Numbered from the stretch's first letter, positions 1-8,000 are shown. The stretch is 15,217 nt of DNA from UBA5078 sp963977405 (GCA_963977405.1 CAXBOY010000074.1:1-15217); one strand, 5' to 3'. Notes: generated by a model from the sequence alone, not told the origin. Made by a program: numbers and translations.

Positions 1-327
1 GATATCGAAGGGCTTGGGCAAATACTCGAAAGCGCCACGGCTATAGGATGATACGGCGCTATCCAAATCCGAGTGCGCAGTCATGATGATGACTGGCAAC
101 AAGGGATATTGGTCGTGCACTGTCGACAACAAGTCTAATCCGTTGATGCCCGGCATGCGAATATCACTGATTATAGCGTCTGGTCTCTCTTTTTCTAAAC
201 GGTGTAGTAGGTCCTCACCGTTTTCAAAGCACTGCGTAGACAGCCCCGAGCGTGACAATGACTTCTCTAATACCCAACGAATGGACTTGTCGTCGTCGAG
301 TACCCATACTGAATTATGCTTACTCAT
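1..327 (-). CDS. ntrC: NtrC (GlnG) response regulator, N-terminal receiver domain, cut by window edge
   Basis: The ATG is at 327-325 and the frame stays open to base 1, giving 109 residues, all receiver domain. The start MSKHNSVWVLDDDKSIRWVL has the acidic cluster D11-D13. D55 (in SDIRMPG) is the phosphoacceptor, T83 (VIMTAHSD) the switch threonine, and K105 (LPKPFD) the invariant lysine. This matches the NtrC receiver. The AAA+ sigma-54 activator domain and the Fis-type DNA-binding domain would lie beyond the window. NtrB phosphorylates NtrC under nitrogen limitation, and NtrC-P then activates sigma-54 promoters, two of which are predicted here. An AGGA lies about 8 nt upstream of the ATG. 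The gene lies 72 bp after ntrB with no visible terminator or promoter between them, so I infer one ntrBC transcript. Confidence 0.95.
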   Translation of the reverse strand, partial: MSKHNSVWVLDDDKSIRWVLEKSLSRSGLSTQCFENGEDLLHRLEKERPDAIISDIRMPGINGLDLLSTVHDQYPLLPVIIMTAHSDLDSAVSSYSRGAFEYLPKPFDI

Positions 328-399
328 AGCCTATGATCCTATGTGTGAAAAATATACTCGGACATAAATTGAAGAACCCCGAATATCCTATGGCATTAC

Positions 400-1491
400 T
401 TATTTGTTCGTATCTTCTTTGCATTCAACCGGGATAAAAATGGAAAAGCGCGTTTGTCCCGGTTTACTGCTGCACTTGATCATGCCCTTGTGCATATTAA
501 TTATGGAATGTGCGATCGAAAGACCTAGGCCTGTGCCATCGGCACGCCCGCTGATCATCGGGTAGAAAATACTGCCAATGAGTTCCTCCGGTATGCCTGG
601 GCCGTCGTCGACTATTTCAACGCGTGCGGCTAAGCGATGAAAGGCGGCGCCGATAGTGACGTTGCGCAGCACCCGTGTAGTCAGTTTTATGGTGCCACTA
701 CTGTGGCGCACATTCGGGCTCTCTAGTGCTTGCAAGGCATTGCGCACGATATTGAGCACTGCTTGTATAAGCTGTTCGGAGTCCGCAAAAACGTTCGGGA
801 TACTCGGGTCGTAGTTGCGCTCAATGTGAATGTCTTTATCGAGAATCTCCGCTTCGATCAGGTTGCGTACTCGTTCTAGGACCTCATGGATATTGGTCGA
901 CTTAAACTCGGGTAACTTCTTCGAACCCACTAGTCGGTCTACTAATTTGTGCAGCCTATCGGCCTCTTCGATGATCACGTTGGTGTAATCGCTTAGCTCA
1001 CTATCGGGTAACTCTCGCGCCAGTAACTGCGCCGCGCCACGAATACCCCCGAGAGGGTTCTTGATCTCGTGTGCTAGTCCGCGCACCAACTCCCGCGTGG
1101 TTTCGTGTGTCGATATCAGGGCCTCTTCCTTGCTAATGCGTTCGGCATAATTGAGGGCCTGTAGCTCCATCAAGATATGAGCATCCTCAAGGTCTAGTAG
1201 AGGCGTTATTGTGTAGTCCACCACTATCGTGCGGCCCTGGGAGAGGTGTAGCTCGGTCCTACGCTTCGTGAAGCTGCTATGAGTGCTCTTCGCGTTGCTT
1301 ATCTCTGTCACGTCTTGGTCCGCGTCGAAGAAGATGTCGCCTATCCACGCATGTTGTAGTTGTCGACCACTAATCGCTAGCAGGCTCTCGGCCGCTAGGT
1401 TGATGTAGATAAGCTTAAGGTCCTGGTCAAAAACTAGGACGCTAGTGCTTAGATTATCCAGTAGTCGTTTATGTAAATTACTTATGCTCAC
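400..1491 (-). CDS. ntrB: NtrB (GlnL) nitrogen-regulation sensor histidine kinase/phosphatase
   Basis: This is a 363-residue cytosolic kinase with no membrane segments, as usual for NtrB. A PAS domain covers about residues 8-115. The dimerisation/phosphotransfer helix carries the H-box GLAHEIKNPLGGIRGAAQLL with H141 as the autophosphorylated histidine. The ATPase domain follows, with the N-box NIVRNALQAL (N251), the G1 box DDGPGIP (295-301) and the G2 box GTGLGLSIA (319-327). NtrB senses nitrogen status through PII and phosphorylates or dephosphorylates NtrC. The start is GTG (1491-1489): an in-frame TAG lies five codons upstream and there is no nearby in-frame ATG. No clear Shine-Dalgarno precedes it, so translation may be weak. 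It lies between a predicted sigma-54 promoter (1551-1564) and ntrC. Confidence 0.96.
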   Translation of the reverse strand: MSISNLHKRLLDNLSTSVLVFDQDLKLIYINLAAESLLAISGRQLQHAWIGDIFFDADQDVTEISNAKSTHSSFTKRRTELHLSQGRTIVVDYTITPLLDLEDAHILMELQALNYAERISKEEALISTHETTRELVRGLAHEIKNPLGGIRGAAQLLARELPDSELSDYTNVIIEEADRLHKLVDRLVGSKKLPEFKSTNIHEVLERVRNLIEAEILDKDIHIERNYDPSIPNVFADSEQLIQAVLNIVRNALQALESPNVRHSSGTIKLTTRVLRNVTIGAAFHRLAARVEIVDDGPGIPEELIGSIFYPMISGRADGTGLGLSIAHSIINMHKGMIKCSSKPGQTRFSIFIPVECKEDTNK

Positions 1492-1548
1492 AGGACTGCT
1501 CTATTCGAGTGCGGAAACGGGAGGGTTTCTGCTTAGTTATAGGGGGAC

Positions 1549-1566
1549 ATGCAATAAGTAAACCAA
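1549..1566 (-). promoter_or_regulatory. Predicted sigma-54 promoter of ntrBC
   Basis: The minus strand reads TTGGTTTACTTATTGCA. The -24 GG is at 1564-1563, followed by exactly 10 nt and then the -12 GC at 1552-1551. The -12 half (TTGCA) is consensus; the -24 half keeps TTGG but lacks the usual CAC. Transcription would start near 1539, giving a leader of about 48 nt before the ntrB GTG. A strong NtrC box is centred about 96 bp upstream of that start, the usual distance for an enhancer, which raises my confidence. Enteric ntrBC is usually described as fed by glnA read-through and a sigma-70 promoter, so this arrangement differs. Confidence 0.65.
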
Positions 1567-1626
1567 CCGATAGCGTCATAGATATAAGGCTGCTGGGCCA
1601 GTAAACACGGGGGCTTGCGTCAACAA

Positions 1627-1643
1627 TGCACTAAAATGGTGCG
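1627..1643. promoter_or_regulatory. NtrC-binding box upstream of ntrB
   Basis: The core GCACTAAAATGGTGC (1628-1642, preceded by T at 1627) fits the NtrC operator GCACYA-N3-TRGTGC at every defined position, and I recall it as nearly identical to strong enteric glnA sites. Its centre (1635) lies near -96 of the predicted ntrBC sigma-54 start. It is on the far side of the terminator from glnA, so it most likely serves ntrBC, giving positive autoregulation. Confidence 0.82.
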
Positions 1644-1650
1644 TCGCGCA

Positions 1651-1670
1651 ATTGTGAGTTGTCACACAAT
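1651..1670. repeat. Palindrome upstream of the ntrB NtrC box
   Basis: ATTGTG (1651-1656) and CACAAT (1665-1670) are perfect inverted arms around 8 nt. Inside it TGTGA/TCACA also pair around 4 nt. It looks like a regulator operator, but the TGTGA/TCACA spacing is 4 rather than the 6 of a CRP site, so I do not name the protein. It lies about 115-130 bp upstream of the predicted ntrBC start. Confidence 0.4.
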
Positions 1671-1681
1671 AGGGCTGGGCT

Positions 1682-1706
1682 AATTCGCATTGCGCGAATT
1701 TGGCGC
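1682..1706. repeat. Nested palindromes beside the glnA terminator, possible weak NtrC box
   Basis: AATTCGC (1682-1688) and GCGAATT (1694-1700) are perfect 7-bp arms around 5 nt. Overlapping them, GCGCGAATTTGGCGC (1692-1706) has the spacing of an NtrC box with A-to-G and T-to-C changes in the outer half-sites. Its centre is 64 bp, about six helical turns, from the strong box at 1628-1642. A secondary NtrC site is possible but speculative. Confidence 0.3.
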
Positions 1707-1735
1707 AAAAAAAACCCGACGCGAGGTCGGGTTTT
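1707..1735 (-). terminator. Intrinsic terminator of glnA
   Basis: The perfect 10-bp stem AAAACCCGAC (1711-1720) / GTCGGGTTTT (1726-1735) has a 5-nt loop. On the minus strand it is followed by a run of eight T (complement of 1707-1714, partly within the stem). It lies 24 bp after the glnA stop. It should end the glnA transcript before ntrB, so ntrBC would depend mainly on its own promoter. Confidence 0.9.
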
Positions 1736-1758
1736 CTTAAATGCTCAAGCTTGTGGCA

Positions 1759-3168
1759 TTACACGCTGTAGTACATGTCGAACTCTACAGGGTGAGTAGA
1801 GCTGTTCAAGCGTGTGCAGTCTGCTTCTTTTAGTTCGATGTAGGCATCGATCAGGTCGTCGCAGAATACGCCGCCTTCCTTGAGGAAGTCGCGATCCTTG
1901 TCTAGTGCTTCCAGAGCTTCGTCTAGGGAGTAGCACACACGTGGAATCAAGGCTTCCTCTTCTGGCTCAAGGTCGTAAAGATCTTTAGTGGCTGGGTCGC
2001 CAGGGTGGATCTTGTTCTTGATACCGTCTAGGCCTGCCATCAACATGGCGGCGAAGAAGAGGTATGGGTTCGCTGTGGGGTCACCGAACCGCACTTCAAC
2101 ACGAATGGCGCGTGGGTTGCCGCCAAGTACGTATGGAATACGGATAGCTGCAGAGCGGTTGCGCGAGGAGTAGGCCAACAGCGTTGGTGCCTCAAAGCCC
2201 TTGACCAGACGCTTATAAGAGTTAGTAGAGGCGTTGCCGAATGCGTTCAATGCTTTCGCGTGCTTAATGATGCCGCCAATGTAATACAGGGCTTCTTCAG
2301 ACAGGCCAGCATACTGGTCACCAGCGAACACGTTCTTGCCTTCTTTAGAGATAGACATGTGGACGTGCATGCCGCTGCCGTTGTCGCCAACTAGAGGCTT
2401 AGGCATGAAGGTAGCAGTCTTGCCATAGGCATCGGCTGTGTTTAGTACGCAGTACTTCAGGATCTGAACTTCGTCAGCCTTCTTCACTAGTGAGTTAAAC
2501 TTCGCGCCAATCTCGAGCTGGCCCGCGTTGCCCACTTCGTGGTGGTGCAACTCGATTTCCAAGCCCATTTCAGTCATTGTGTCGCACATTGCGCAACGCA
2601 AATCGTGTAGGGAGTCAACTGGCGCAACTGGGAAGTAGCCGCCTTTAACCTTAGGACGGTGGCCCTTGTTGCCGCCTTCGATAGCCTTGTCTGAAGACCA
2701 AGCCGCTTCGTCAGAATCGATCTCGAAGAAAGAGCGGTTCATTTCCGTCTTCCACTTCACTTGGTCGAATACGAAGAACTCAGGCTCTGGGCCGAAGAAG
2801 GCCTCGTCGCCGATACCAGTAGACTTTAGGTAAGCCTCAGCGCGGCGTGCAACAGAGCGCGGGTCACGGTTGTAGCCTTGCATTGTCTTAGGTTCGATGA
2901 TGTCGCAAGTAATGTTTACTTGTGGCTCGTCAACGAATGGGTCTAGCACGGCAGTAGAGTCGTCTGGACGCAAAATCATGTCTGATTCGTTGATGCCTTT
3001 CCAGCCAGCTACGGAAGAGCCGTCGAACATAACGCCTTCCATGAAAGAATCGTTCACTACTTTCGCAGGAAATGTAACGTGTTGTTCTTTGCCTTTCGTG
3101 TCTGTAAAACGGAGGTCAACCCACTTTACATCGTTGTCTTTTATAAGTTTAAGAGTCTTTTCGGACAT
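1759..3168 (-). CDS. glnA: Glutamine synthetase, type I-beta
   Basis: The 469-residue protein has the standard length for dodecameric bacterial GSI, which makes glutamine from glutamate, ammonia and ATP in the cytosol. Visible signatures are FDGSS (49-53, with the catalytic Asp), FFGPEPEFF (124-132), the ATP/glutamate region KPLVGDNGSGMHVHMS (257-272), the FEAPTLLAYSSRNRSAAIRIP flap and arginine region, and the C-terminus HPVEFDMYYSV. Y398 in KDLYDLEPEEE matches the GlnE adenylylation tyrosine (usually LYDLPPEE), so activity is probably controlled by adenylylation. The ATG is supported by an excellent GGAGGA at 3180-3175, 6 nt upstream. Transcription is predicted from a sigma-54 promoter at 3369-3383 with two NtrC boxes, leaving a leader of about 190 nt. 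Confidence 0.98.
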   Translation of the reverse strand: MSEKTLKLIKDNDVKWVDLRFTDTKGKEQHVTFPAKVVNDSFMEGVMFDGSSVAGWKGINESDMILRPDDSTAVLDPFVDEPQVNITCDIIEPKTMQGYNRDPRSVARRAEAYLKSTGIGDEAFFGPEPEFFVFDQVKWKTEMNRSFFEIDSDEAAWSSDKAIEGGNKGHRPKVKGGYFPVAPVDSLHDLRCAMCDTMTEMGLEIELHHHEVGNAGQLEIGAKFNSLVKKADEVQILKYCVLNTADAYGKTATFMPKPLVGDNGSGMHVHMSISKEGKNVFAGDQYAGLSEEALYYIGGIIKHAKALNAFGNASTNSYKRLVKGFEAPTLLAYSSRNRSAAIRIPYVLGGNPRAIRVEVRFGDPTANPYLFFAAMLMAGLDGIKNKIHPGDPATKDLYDLEPEEEALIPRVCYSLDEALEALDKDRDFLKEGGVFCDDLIDAYIELKEADCTRLNSSTHPVEFDMYYSV

Positions 3169-3174
3169 TCTTGA

Positions 3175-3180
3175 TCCTCC
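3175..3180 (-). promoter_or_regulatory. Strong ribosome-binding site of glnA
   Basis: GGAGGA on the minus strand lies 6 nt before the glnA ATG. It is the best Shine-Dalgarno in the window and fits an abundant enzyme. Confidence 0.85.
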
Positions 3181-3305
3181 GTGCGATCGAGAATATGACG
3201 GCTTAGGTCATGGGTTAGTGGCTTGAAACATCGAGAAATTCGACATTCCTTTGTAAAACCTTGCTTGCGTTTATTAATGGCTGCCAAGCATATAACAGCT
3301 GCTGC

Positions 3306-3334
3306 TCAACAAGTAGCTCTCTGAGCGCTATAAT
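3306..3334 (+). promoter_or_regulatory. Candidate sigma-70 promoter of thiI
   Basis: TCAACA (3306-3311), a 17-nt spacer and a perfect TATAAT (3329-3334) give a start near 3341 and a leader of about 205 nt. The leader would run across the glnA sigma-54 promoter and both NtrC enhancer boxes. The -35 matches consensus at only four of six bases. The -10 lies inside a palindrome (3325-3339). Confidence 0.5.
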
Positions 3335-3339
3335 AGCGC
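3325..3339. promoter_or_regulatory. Palindrome over the thiI -10 box, NtrC-box-like
   Basis: GCGCTATAATAGCGC is a perfect inverted repeat (7-bp arms around one A). It matches the downstream NtrC box GCACCATAATAGTGC (3487-3501) at 12 of 15 positions and has the same spacing. It also covers about +18 to +32 of the predicted glnA transcript. It may be a weak NtrC site that represses thiI, or an operator for another regulator. Confidence 0.4.
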
Positions 3340-3368
3340 GCAAGTGGGTCTTGTGTGCAGGGGTAGGA

Positions 3369-3383
3369 GCAATAAATATGCCA
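3369..3383 (-). promoter_or_regulatory. Sigma-54 promoter of glnA
   Basis: The minus strand reads TGGCATATTTATTGC. TGGCAT at the -24 element and TTGC (then T) at the -12 element have exactly 10 nt between GG (3382-3381) and GC (3370-3369). This is very close to the TGGCAC-N5-TTGC consensus. Transcription would start near 3357. The NtrC boxes then fall near -107 and -137, close to the -108/-140 pair I recall for enteric glnAp2. Confidence 0.87.
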
Positions 3384-3456
3384 GCCGGAAGATAAGCTCT
3401 AGCCCTGTAAATATAGGCCCTGTTATTTCTTCGCCATTAATACGCTCTATTTCTGT

Positions 3457-3471
3457 GCACCAAAAAGGTGC
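3457..3471. promoter_or_regulatory. NtrC box 1 of the glnA enhancer
   Basis: GCACCAAAAAGGTGC has perfect 5-bp arms (GCACC/GGTGC) around five A. It fits the NtrC operator pattern and is centred at 3464, near -107 of the predicted glnA start. It also lies in the thiI leader, 75-90 bp before the thiI ATG. Confidence 0.82.
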
Positions 3472-3486
3472 CTCCAAAGTAACAAA

Positions 3487-3501
3487 GCACCATAATAGTG
3501 C
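3487..3501. promoter_or_regulatory. NtrC box 2 of the glnA enhancer
   Basis: GCACCATAATAGTGC, followed by A, reads TGCACTATTATGGTGC on the minus strand, a very good NtrC operator. Its centre (3494) is 30 bp from box 1, about three helical turns, so two NtrC dimers would bind the same DNA face and interact. It is near -137 of glnA and ends 45 bp before the thiI ATG. Confidence 0.82.
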
Positions 3502-3546
3502 ATTTGTTCTACCGTTGCTCAAATTTACCTCCCCTAGGCAGTCGTC

Positions 3547-5013
3547 ATGATTTACGTAGTTCGCTTTTTCCCCGAAATTATCATCAAGAGCCGCGAAGTA
3601 AGGCAGCGCTATATCGCCGTGCTGCGCCGTAGCCTGCGCACACAATTGAAGATGCTTGATAGCCCCGCAACGATCTCGGGAGGGTGGGACAGTCTCAATA
3701 TCGACGTCGAAGGCTGCACGCAGGATATGCAGGCGCGCATCGTGAACCTGCTCACGAGCACGCCTGGCATCGATCAGGTGCTAGAGGTGCGCAAGTATCC
3801 CCTGGAAGACCTTGAGGGAGTGATAACGCTGTGCGTTGCCCACAACGCGCCACTCATAAGGGGCAAGAGCTTCTGTGTACGTTGCAAGCGGGTAGGGGAG
3901 CACTCCTTCACTTCGATGGATGTGGAGCGTCTAGTTGGCTCTGCACTCATGCTGGACGTGGTCGATACGCGTGTAGACCTCAATGATCCGCAGGTAGCGG
4001 TTAGGGTCGATATCCACCATGACGAGGTCTCCATAGTCGAGCGCATACACAAAGGCTTAGGTGGCTACCCACTAGGCACGCAAGACGCGGTGTTGTCGCT
4101 CATCTCTGGAGGCTTCGACTCGACGGTGTCTAGCTACCTCTGTATCAAGAGGGGCATGTTGACCCACTACTGCTTCTTCCGTTTGGGCGGCGCCGAGCAC
4201 GAATTAGCTGTTAAGGAAGTTGCGTTGTATCTATGGCTCAAGTTTGGCGCGAGTCACCGCGTTAAGTTCATTACCATCCCCTTCGAGGAAGTGGTCGATG
4301 ACATCGTTGCCAAGGTAGATAACTCGCAGATGGGTGTTGTGTTTAAGCGCCTACTGTACCGAGCGGCAAGCGCCATCGCCGATACATTGAAGATAGAGAC
4401 TCTGGTAACTGGCGAGAGTGTGTCGCAGGTGTCCAGCCAGACCTTAGCGAATCTCGCCGTCATAGACCGTGCAACAGAAAAGCTCGTCATCAGGCCACTT
4501 GCCACCATGGATAAGCGCGAGATCATCGATGTTGCGCGCGCAATCGGCACGGAAGATTTCGTGAAGAACGTGCCTGAATACTGCAGTGTGATCTCGGTTA
4601 AACCCACCACGCGTGCGCGCTTAGGAAGGATAGAGGCGCAGGAAGCTTTGGTCGACGAAGACTTATTCAAGAAGGCGATTGCGAACGCCGAGTTCCAGAT
4701 GATAGACCGGGTGATCGAGGGCATCGATAGGCGCAACAAAGATCCTTTGCTGTACTGCGAAACTGGAGACGATGTCACGATAATCGACATCAGGCATCCA
4801 GAGGAAGAGGAGAAAAATCCCCTAGACCTTGAAGTGTTAGGGCGGGAGATTCTAAAGATTCCCTTCTACGAATTGCGTACGCGTTTCAAGGAGCTTTCAA
4901 CATCGATGCGCTACGCTCTTTACTGCGAGCGCGGTGTCATGAGCCGTTTGCATGCCTCTCATCTACAAGAGGAAGGGCATGCAAACGTCAGTGTGTTTAG
5001 ACTTACTAAGTAG
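3547..5013 (+). CDS. thiI: ThiI, tRNA 4-thiouridine synthetase with rhodanese domain
   Basis: The 488-residue protein has an N-terminal ferredoxin-like and THUMP region (about 1-165), a PP-loop ATPase with SGGFDS (187-192), and a C-terminal rhodanese domain (about 400-488). C346 in PEYCSVISVKPTT and C460 in YCERGVMSRL match the E. coli disulfide pair C344/C456, so the sulfur-transfer chemistry looks complete. It adenylates and thiolates uridine 8 of tRNA using persulfide sulfur from IscS. The rhodanese part also supplies sulfur for the thiamine thiazole ring. The ATG has AGG 8 nt upstream. The gene is divergent from glnA and shares its enhancer region. Its stop lies 9 nt from the end of the convergent efflux permease gene. 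Confidence 0.96.
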   Translation: MIYVVRFFPEIIIKSREVRQRYIAVLRRSLRTQLKMLDSPATISGGWDSLNIDVEGCTQDMQARIVNLLTSTPGIDQVLEVRKYPLEDLEGVITLCVAHNAPLIRGKSFCVRCKRVGEHSFTSMDVERLVGSALMLDVVDTRVDLNDPQVAVRVDIHHDEVSIVERIHKGLGGYPLGTQDAVLSLISGGFDSTVSSYLCIKRGMLTHYCFFRLGGAEHELAVKEVALYLWLKFGASHRVKFITIPFEEVVDDIVAKVDNSQMGVVFKRLLYRAASAIADTLKIETLVTGESVSQVSSQTLANLAVIDRATEKLVIRPLATMDKREIIDVARAIGTEDFVKNVPEYCSVISVKPTTRARLGRIEAQEALVDEDLFKKAIANAEFQMIDRVIEGIDRRNKDPLLYCETGDDVTIIDIRHPEEEEKNPLDLEVLGREILKIPFYELRTRFKELSTSMRYALYCERGVMSRLHASHLQEEGHANVSVFRLTK

Positions 5014-5022
5014 CCCGTATTC

Positions 5023-8000
5023 CTACAGGCTGGTAGCGGGGTCTACGTAGGCCTCTGTACTATGGTCCTCGACGTGGGCGCGGTGCGTCGTGAAGTCGTA
5101 GAGAATAAGATATAGGCTAGGCAGTAAGAACAGCGTGATCACCGTTGCGAACAAGACGCCAAAGGCCAGCGAGATCGCCATGGGCACGATGAAGAACGTT
5201 GCCGGTGTCGGTGTCGCCATGAGTGGCACAAGGCCGATGAAGGTCGTCATCGAGGTGAGGAAGATCGGCCGGAAACGGGCCACCCCCGCACTTGCCACCG
5301 CATCGGGCAATGAGTGTCCAAGATGCACTTCCTTGTTGATGTAGTCGACCAACACGAGGCTCGAGTTCACGACCACCCCGCCTAGCGCCACGATTCCAAT
5401 CAATGAGAAGAACACCAGTTCCTGGCCCATAATGAAGTGACCCATGATGGCGCCAATTGCCCCAAATGGTATGACACTCATGATGATCAACGGCTGGCTA
5501 TAGGATTTTAACGGAATTGCCAACAAGGCATAGATGATTAGCATCGCCAGTGGATAGCTCGCGAACAGTCCGCCCATCGAGCGTGCACTCTGCTCTGCCT
5601 CGCCACCAAGTGCGAGAGATATCTGATACTCCTCCAACCATCGAGGCGCGAATTCCGCATAGATCTCACTAGTGACTTGTTCCGGTACACTGACCTGTCG
5701 ATCGATGTCGGCATTGACGGTAATCACGCGGCGCCCATCTTCGCGGTTGATGCTCGAGTAGCCATTACCTAGCGACAGTTTCGCAACGTTCGATAGCGGC
5801 ACCTCGCCGCCATTGGGCGTACGCAGCATCATGTCCTCTAAGTTACCGAGTGATTGCCGCTCTTCTTCTGGATAGCGGACCATGACCTTGATCTGGTCGC
5901 CTCCGCGCTGGATTCTTTGCGCCTCGGCACCATAGAAAGCTTGTCGTACTTGGCGTGAAATATCGTCGAGCGTGAAGCCCAGTATTTCGCCCTCACGCAG
6001 AATCTCTATCTGCACCTCTTGCTTGCCCGCGCGGAAAGAGTCGCTGATATCGAGCACGCCTGGGTAGCGCCCCAGAGCCTCGCGCAGCTCCGTGGTGGCG
6101 ATTTGCAGGTTCTCTTCGTTGCGCCCCTCTAGGCGAAAGCTTAGCGCTTGCCCTGCTGAGAAAGAGTCGGAGGTGTAACTGAGTTCCAACGCATCGGGAA
6201 TGATGCCTACTTTTTCGCGCCAGCGATCGCGGATATCGTTCGCACTTATCTCGCCCCGGTCCGCGTAGGAGTGCAGGATCATCACGACCTCTGCGATGTG
6301 GCTGCCTCCCGCGGTGCCTCGACCCGAGGGCGGTCCGCCACGGTTTACGCGTGCGCCCAGTGTAGTGAGAGTCTTGTCGACCACGCTGCCAGGCATTGAT
6401 GGTGCGTCACCGCGAGCAATCATGTCGGTGAGTTCTTCGTCGAGTTCGAGTTGCAGCTCTATGGCCGCCGCCTCGAGCTGCACCAGCGCACGCTCGGTGA
6501 CCTCTACCGCTACGCCTTCGGGCATCTGAATGCTGGCATAGATGCGGTCCCCTTCTACAGCAGGGAAGAACTGGAAGATCACGCGGCCGCTGAGTAGTAA
6601 CGCAAATGTTATTAAGATGATACCGGTGGCGAATGACCAAGTGGCATAGCGATACTCCAAGCACTTGCGTAGCGCAGGTTGGTAGATATGCGTGGCGACG
6701 TACTCAAGGCCGAAGGCAATGCGCTTCTGCAATAGTAGCCAGCGATTCACGAGTGCGGAGCCCTCTAACCAATAGCCGGTAGTGCGCCTATGTGCGAGGT
6801 GGCCTGGCAGAATAAGTTGTGATTCGATAACACTGGCGACGAGGCAGATCACCACGACACCCCCGATCACGTTGAAGAAGGCACCCATCGGGCCGTCTAG
6901 AATTAACAGTGGCAGGAAGGCGGCGATAGTGGTCATCACGCCGAAGATCACCGGAATGAATACGTCTAGTGTGCCTTTGGCCGCAGCTTCTCGCGGGGAG
7001 TAACCCTCTTGCTCGAACACGAAGATGCGTTCGCCCACGACGATGGCATCATCGACGATAATCCCGAGCACCAAAATAAAGGCCATGATGGTGAGTGAGC
7101 TAATAGTAATGCCAAGGGATGGAAACAAACTCAGGGCGCCTAGAATGGCGATGGGAATGCCGGCGGCGACCCAAACGGCAATCTTGAAACGCAGGAATAG
7201 GGTTAAGACTAGAAGCACCATGAAGAAGCCGGAGTAGGCATTGCCTGCCACGGTGGCGATGCGCTCTTTCAGTCCTTCGGCGTCGTCGGTCAGAATCATA
7301 AAGTCGACGCTTGCAGGAATGCGTGAGCGCTGAGCTTCGAAATATTCCTTCACCTTCGCAGATGAGGCGACAGTGTCTTCATTACCAACGCGATAGATGT
7401 CGACGATGGCGGCATTCTTGCCGTTGACTCGTGCCGTTAAATATCCCTCCTCAAAGCCATCCTTCACTGTGGCGATATCGCCGAGACGTAACTGCGAGCC
7501 ATCGGGCATAGAGCGTACGATAATGTTCTCGTACTCTGCGCCTTCGAATACGCGACCTTTGCTGCGCAATAGTATCTCGCCACCTTCTGTGCGCAGGGTA
7601 CCCGCTGGCATGTCCATTGCGGAACGATTGATAGCGTTCGCAACTTGATTCAGTGTGAGATTGTACTGGCGCAGCGTGAACTCAGAAATCTCGATGGAGA
7701 TCTCAAATGGCCGAATATAACTGACCTCCACTCGGGAGATTCCGTCGAGGTCGATAAGGTCGAGGCGAATACCTTCTGCTATTTCCTTGAGGCTAGCGTC
7801 ATCGGTGTCGGCAGCGAGTGCCAAAGACATTACGGTGCTCGAGGGCGAGAACGAGGCGATGATTGGCTGTTCGATATCAGCGGGGAAGGTGACGATGGCA
7901 TCTACCGCACTCTTTACGTCGTTCAGGACGCGATTCAGTTCTGCACCCGAGGCAACCTCTACGGTGGCCGAGCAGGCGCCTTCACGCGCGGTAGAGGTCA

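Noticed and set aside
83..367. 94-codon frame on the plus strand
   Set aside because: It is antisense to the ntrC receiver domain, which has all the family residues.
1590..1604. Alternative sigma-54 element for ntrB beginning TGGCCC on the minus strand
   Set aside because: Ten bases after GG the sequence is TT rather than GC, so the -12 half is missing.
1651..1670. CRP site from TGTGA/TCACA
   Set aside because: The half-sites are 4 bp apart, whereas CRP needs 6.
3344..3550. 68-codon plus-strand frame in the thiI leader
   Set aside because: It runs through the glnA sigma-54 promoter and NtrC boxes, has no clear ribosome site and resembles no known protein. A leader peptide cannot be excluded but is unsupported.
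3328..3645. 105-codon minus-strand frame over the glnA promoter region and thiI start
   Set aside because: It overlaps the thiI N-terminus, begins upstream of the predicted glnA transcription start and shows no recognisable domain.
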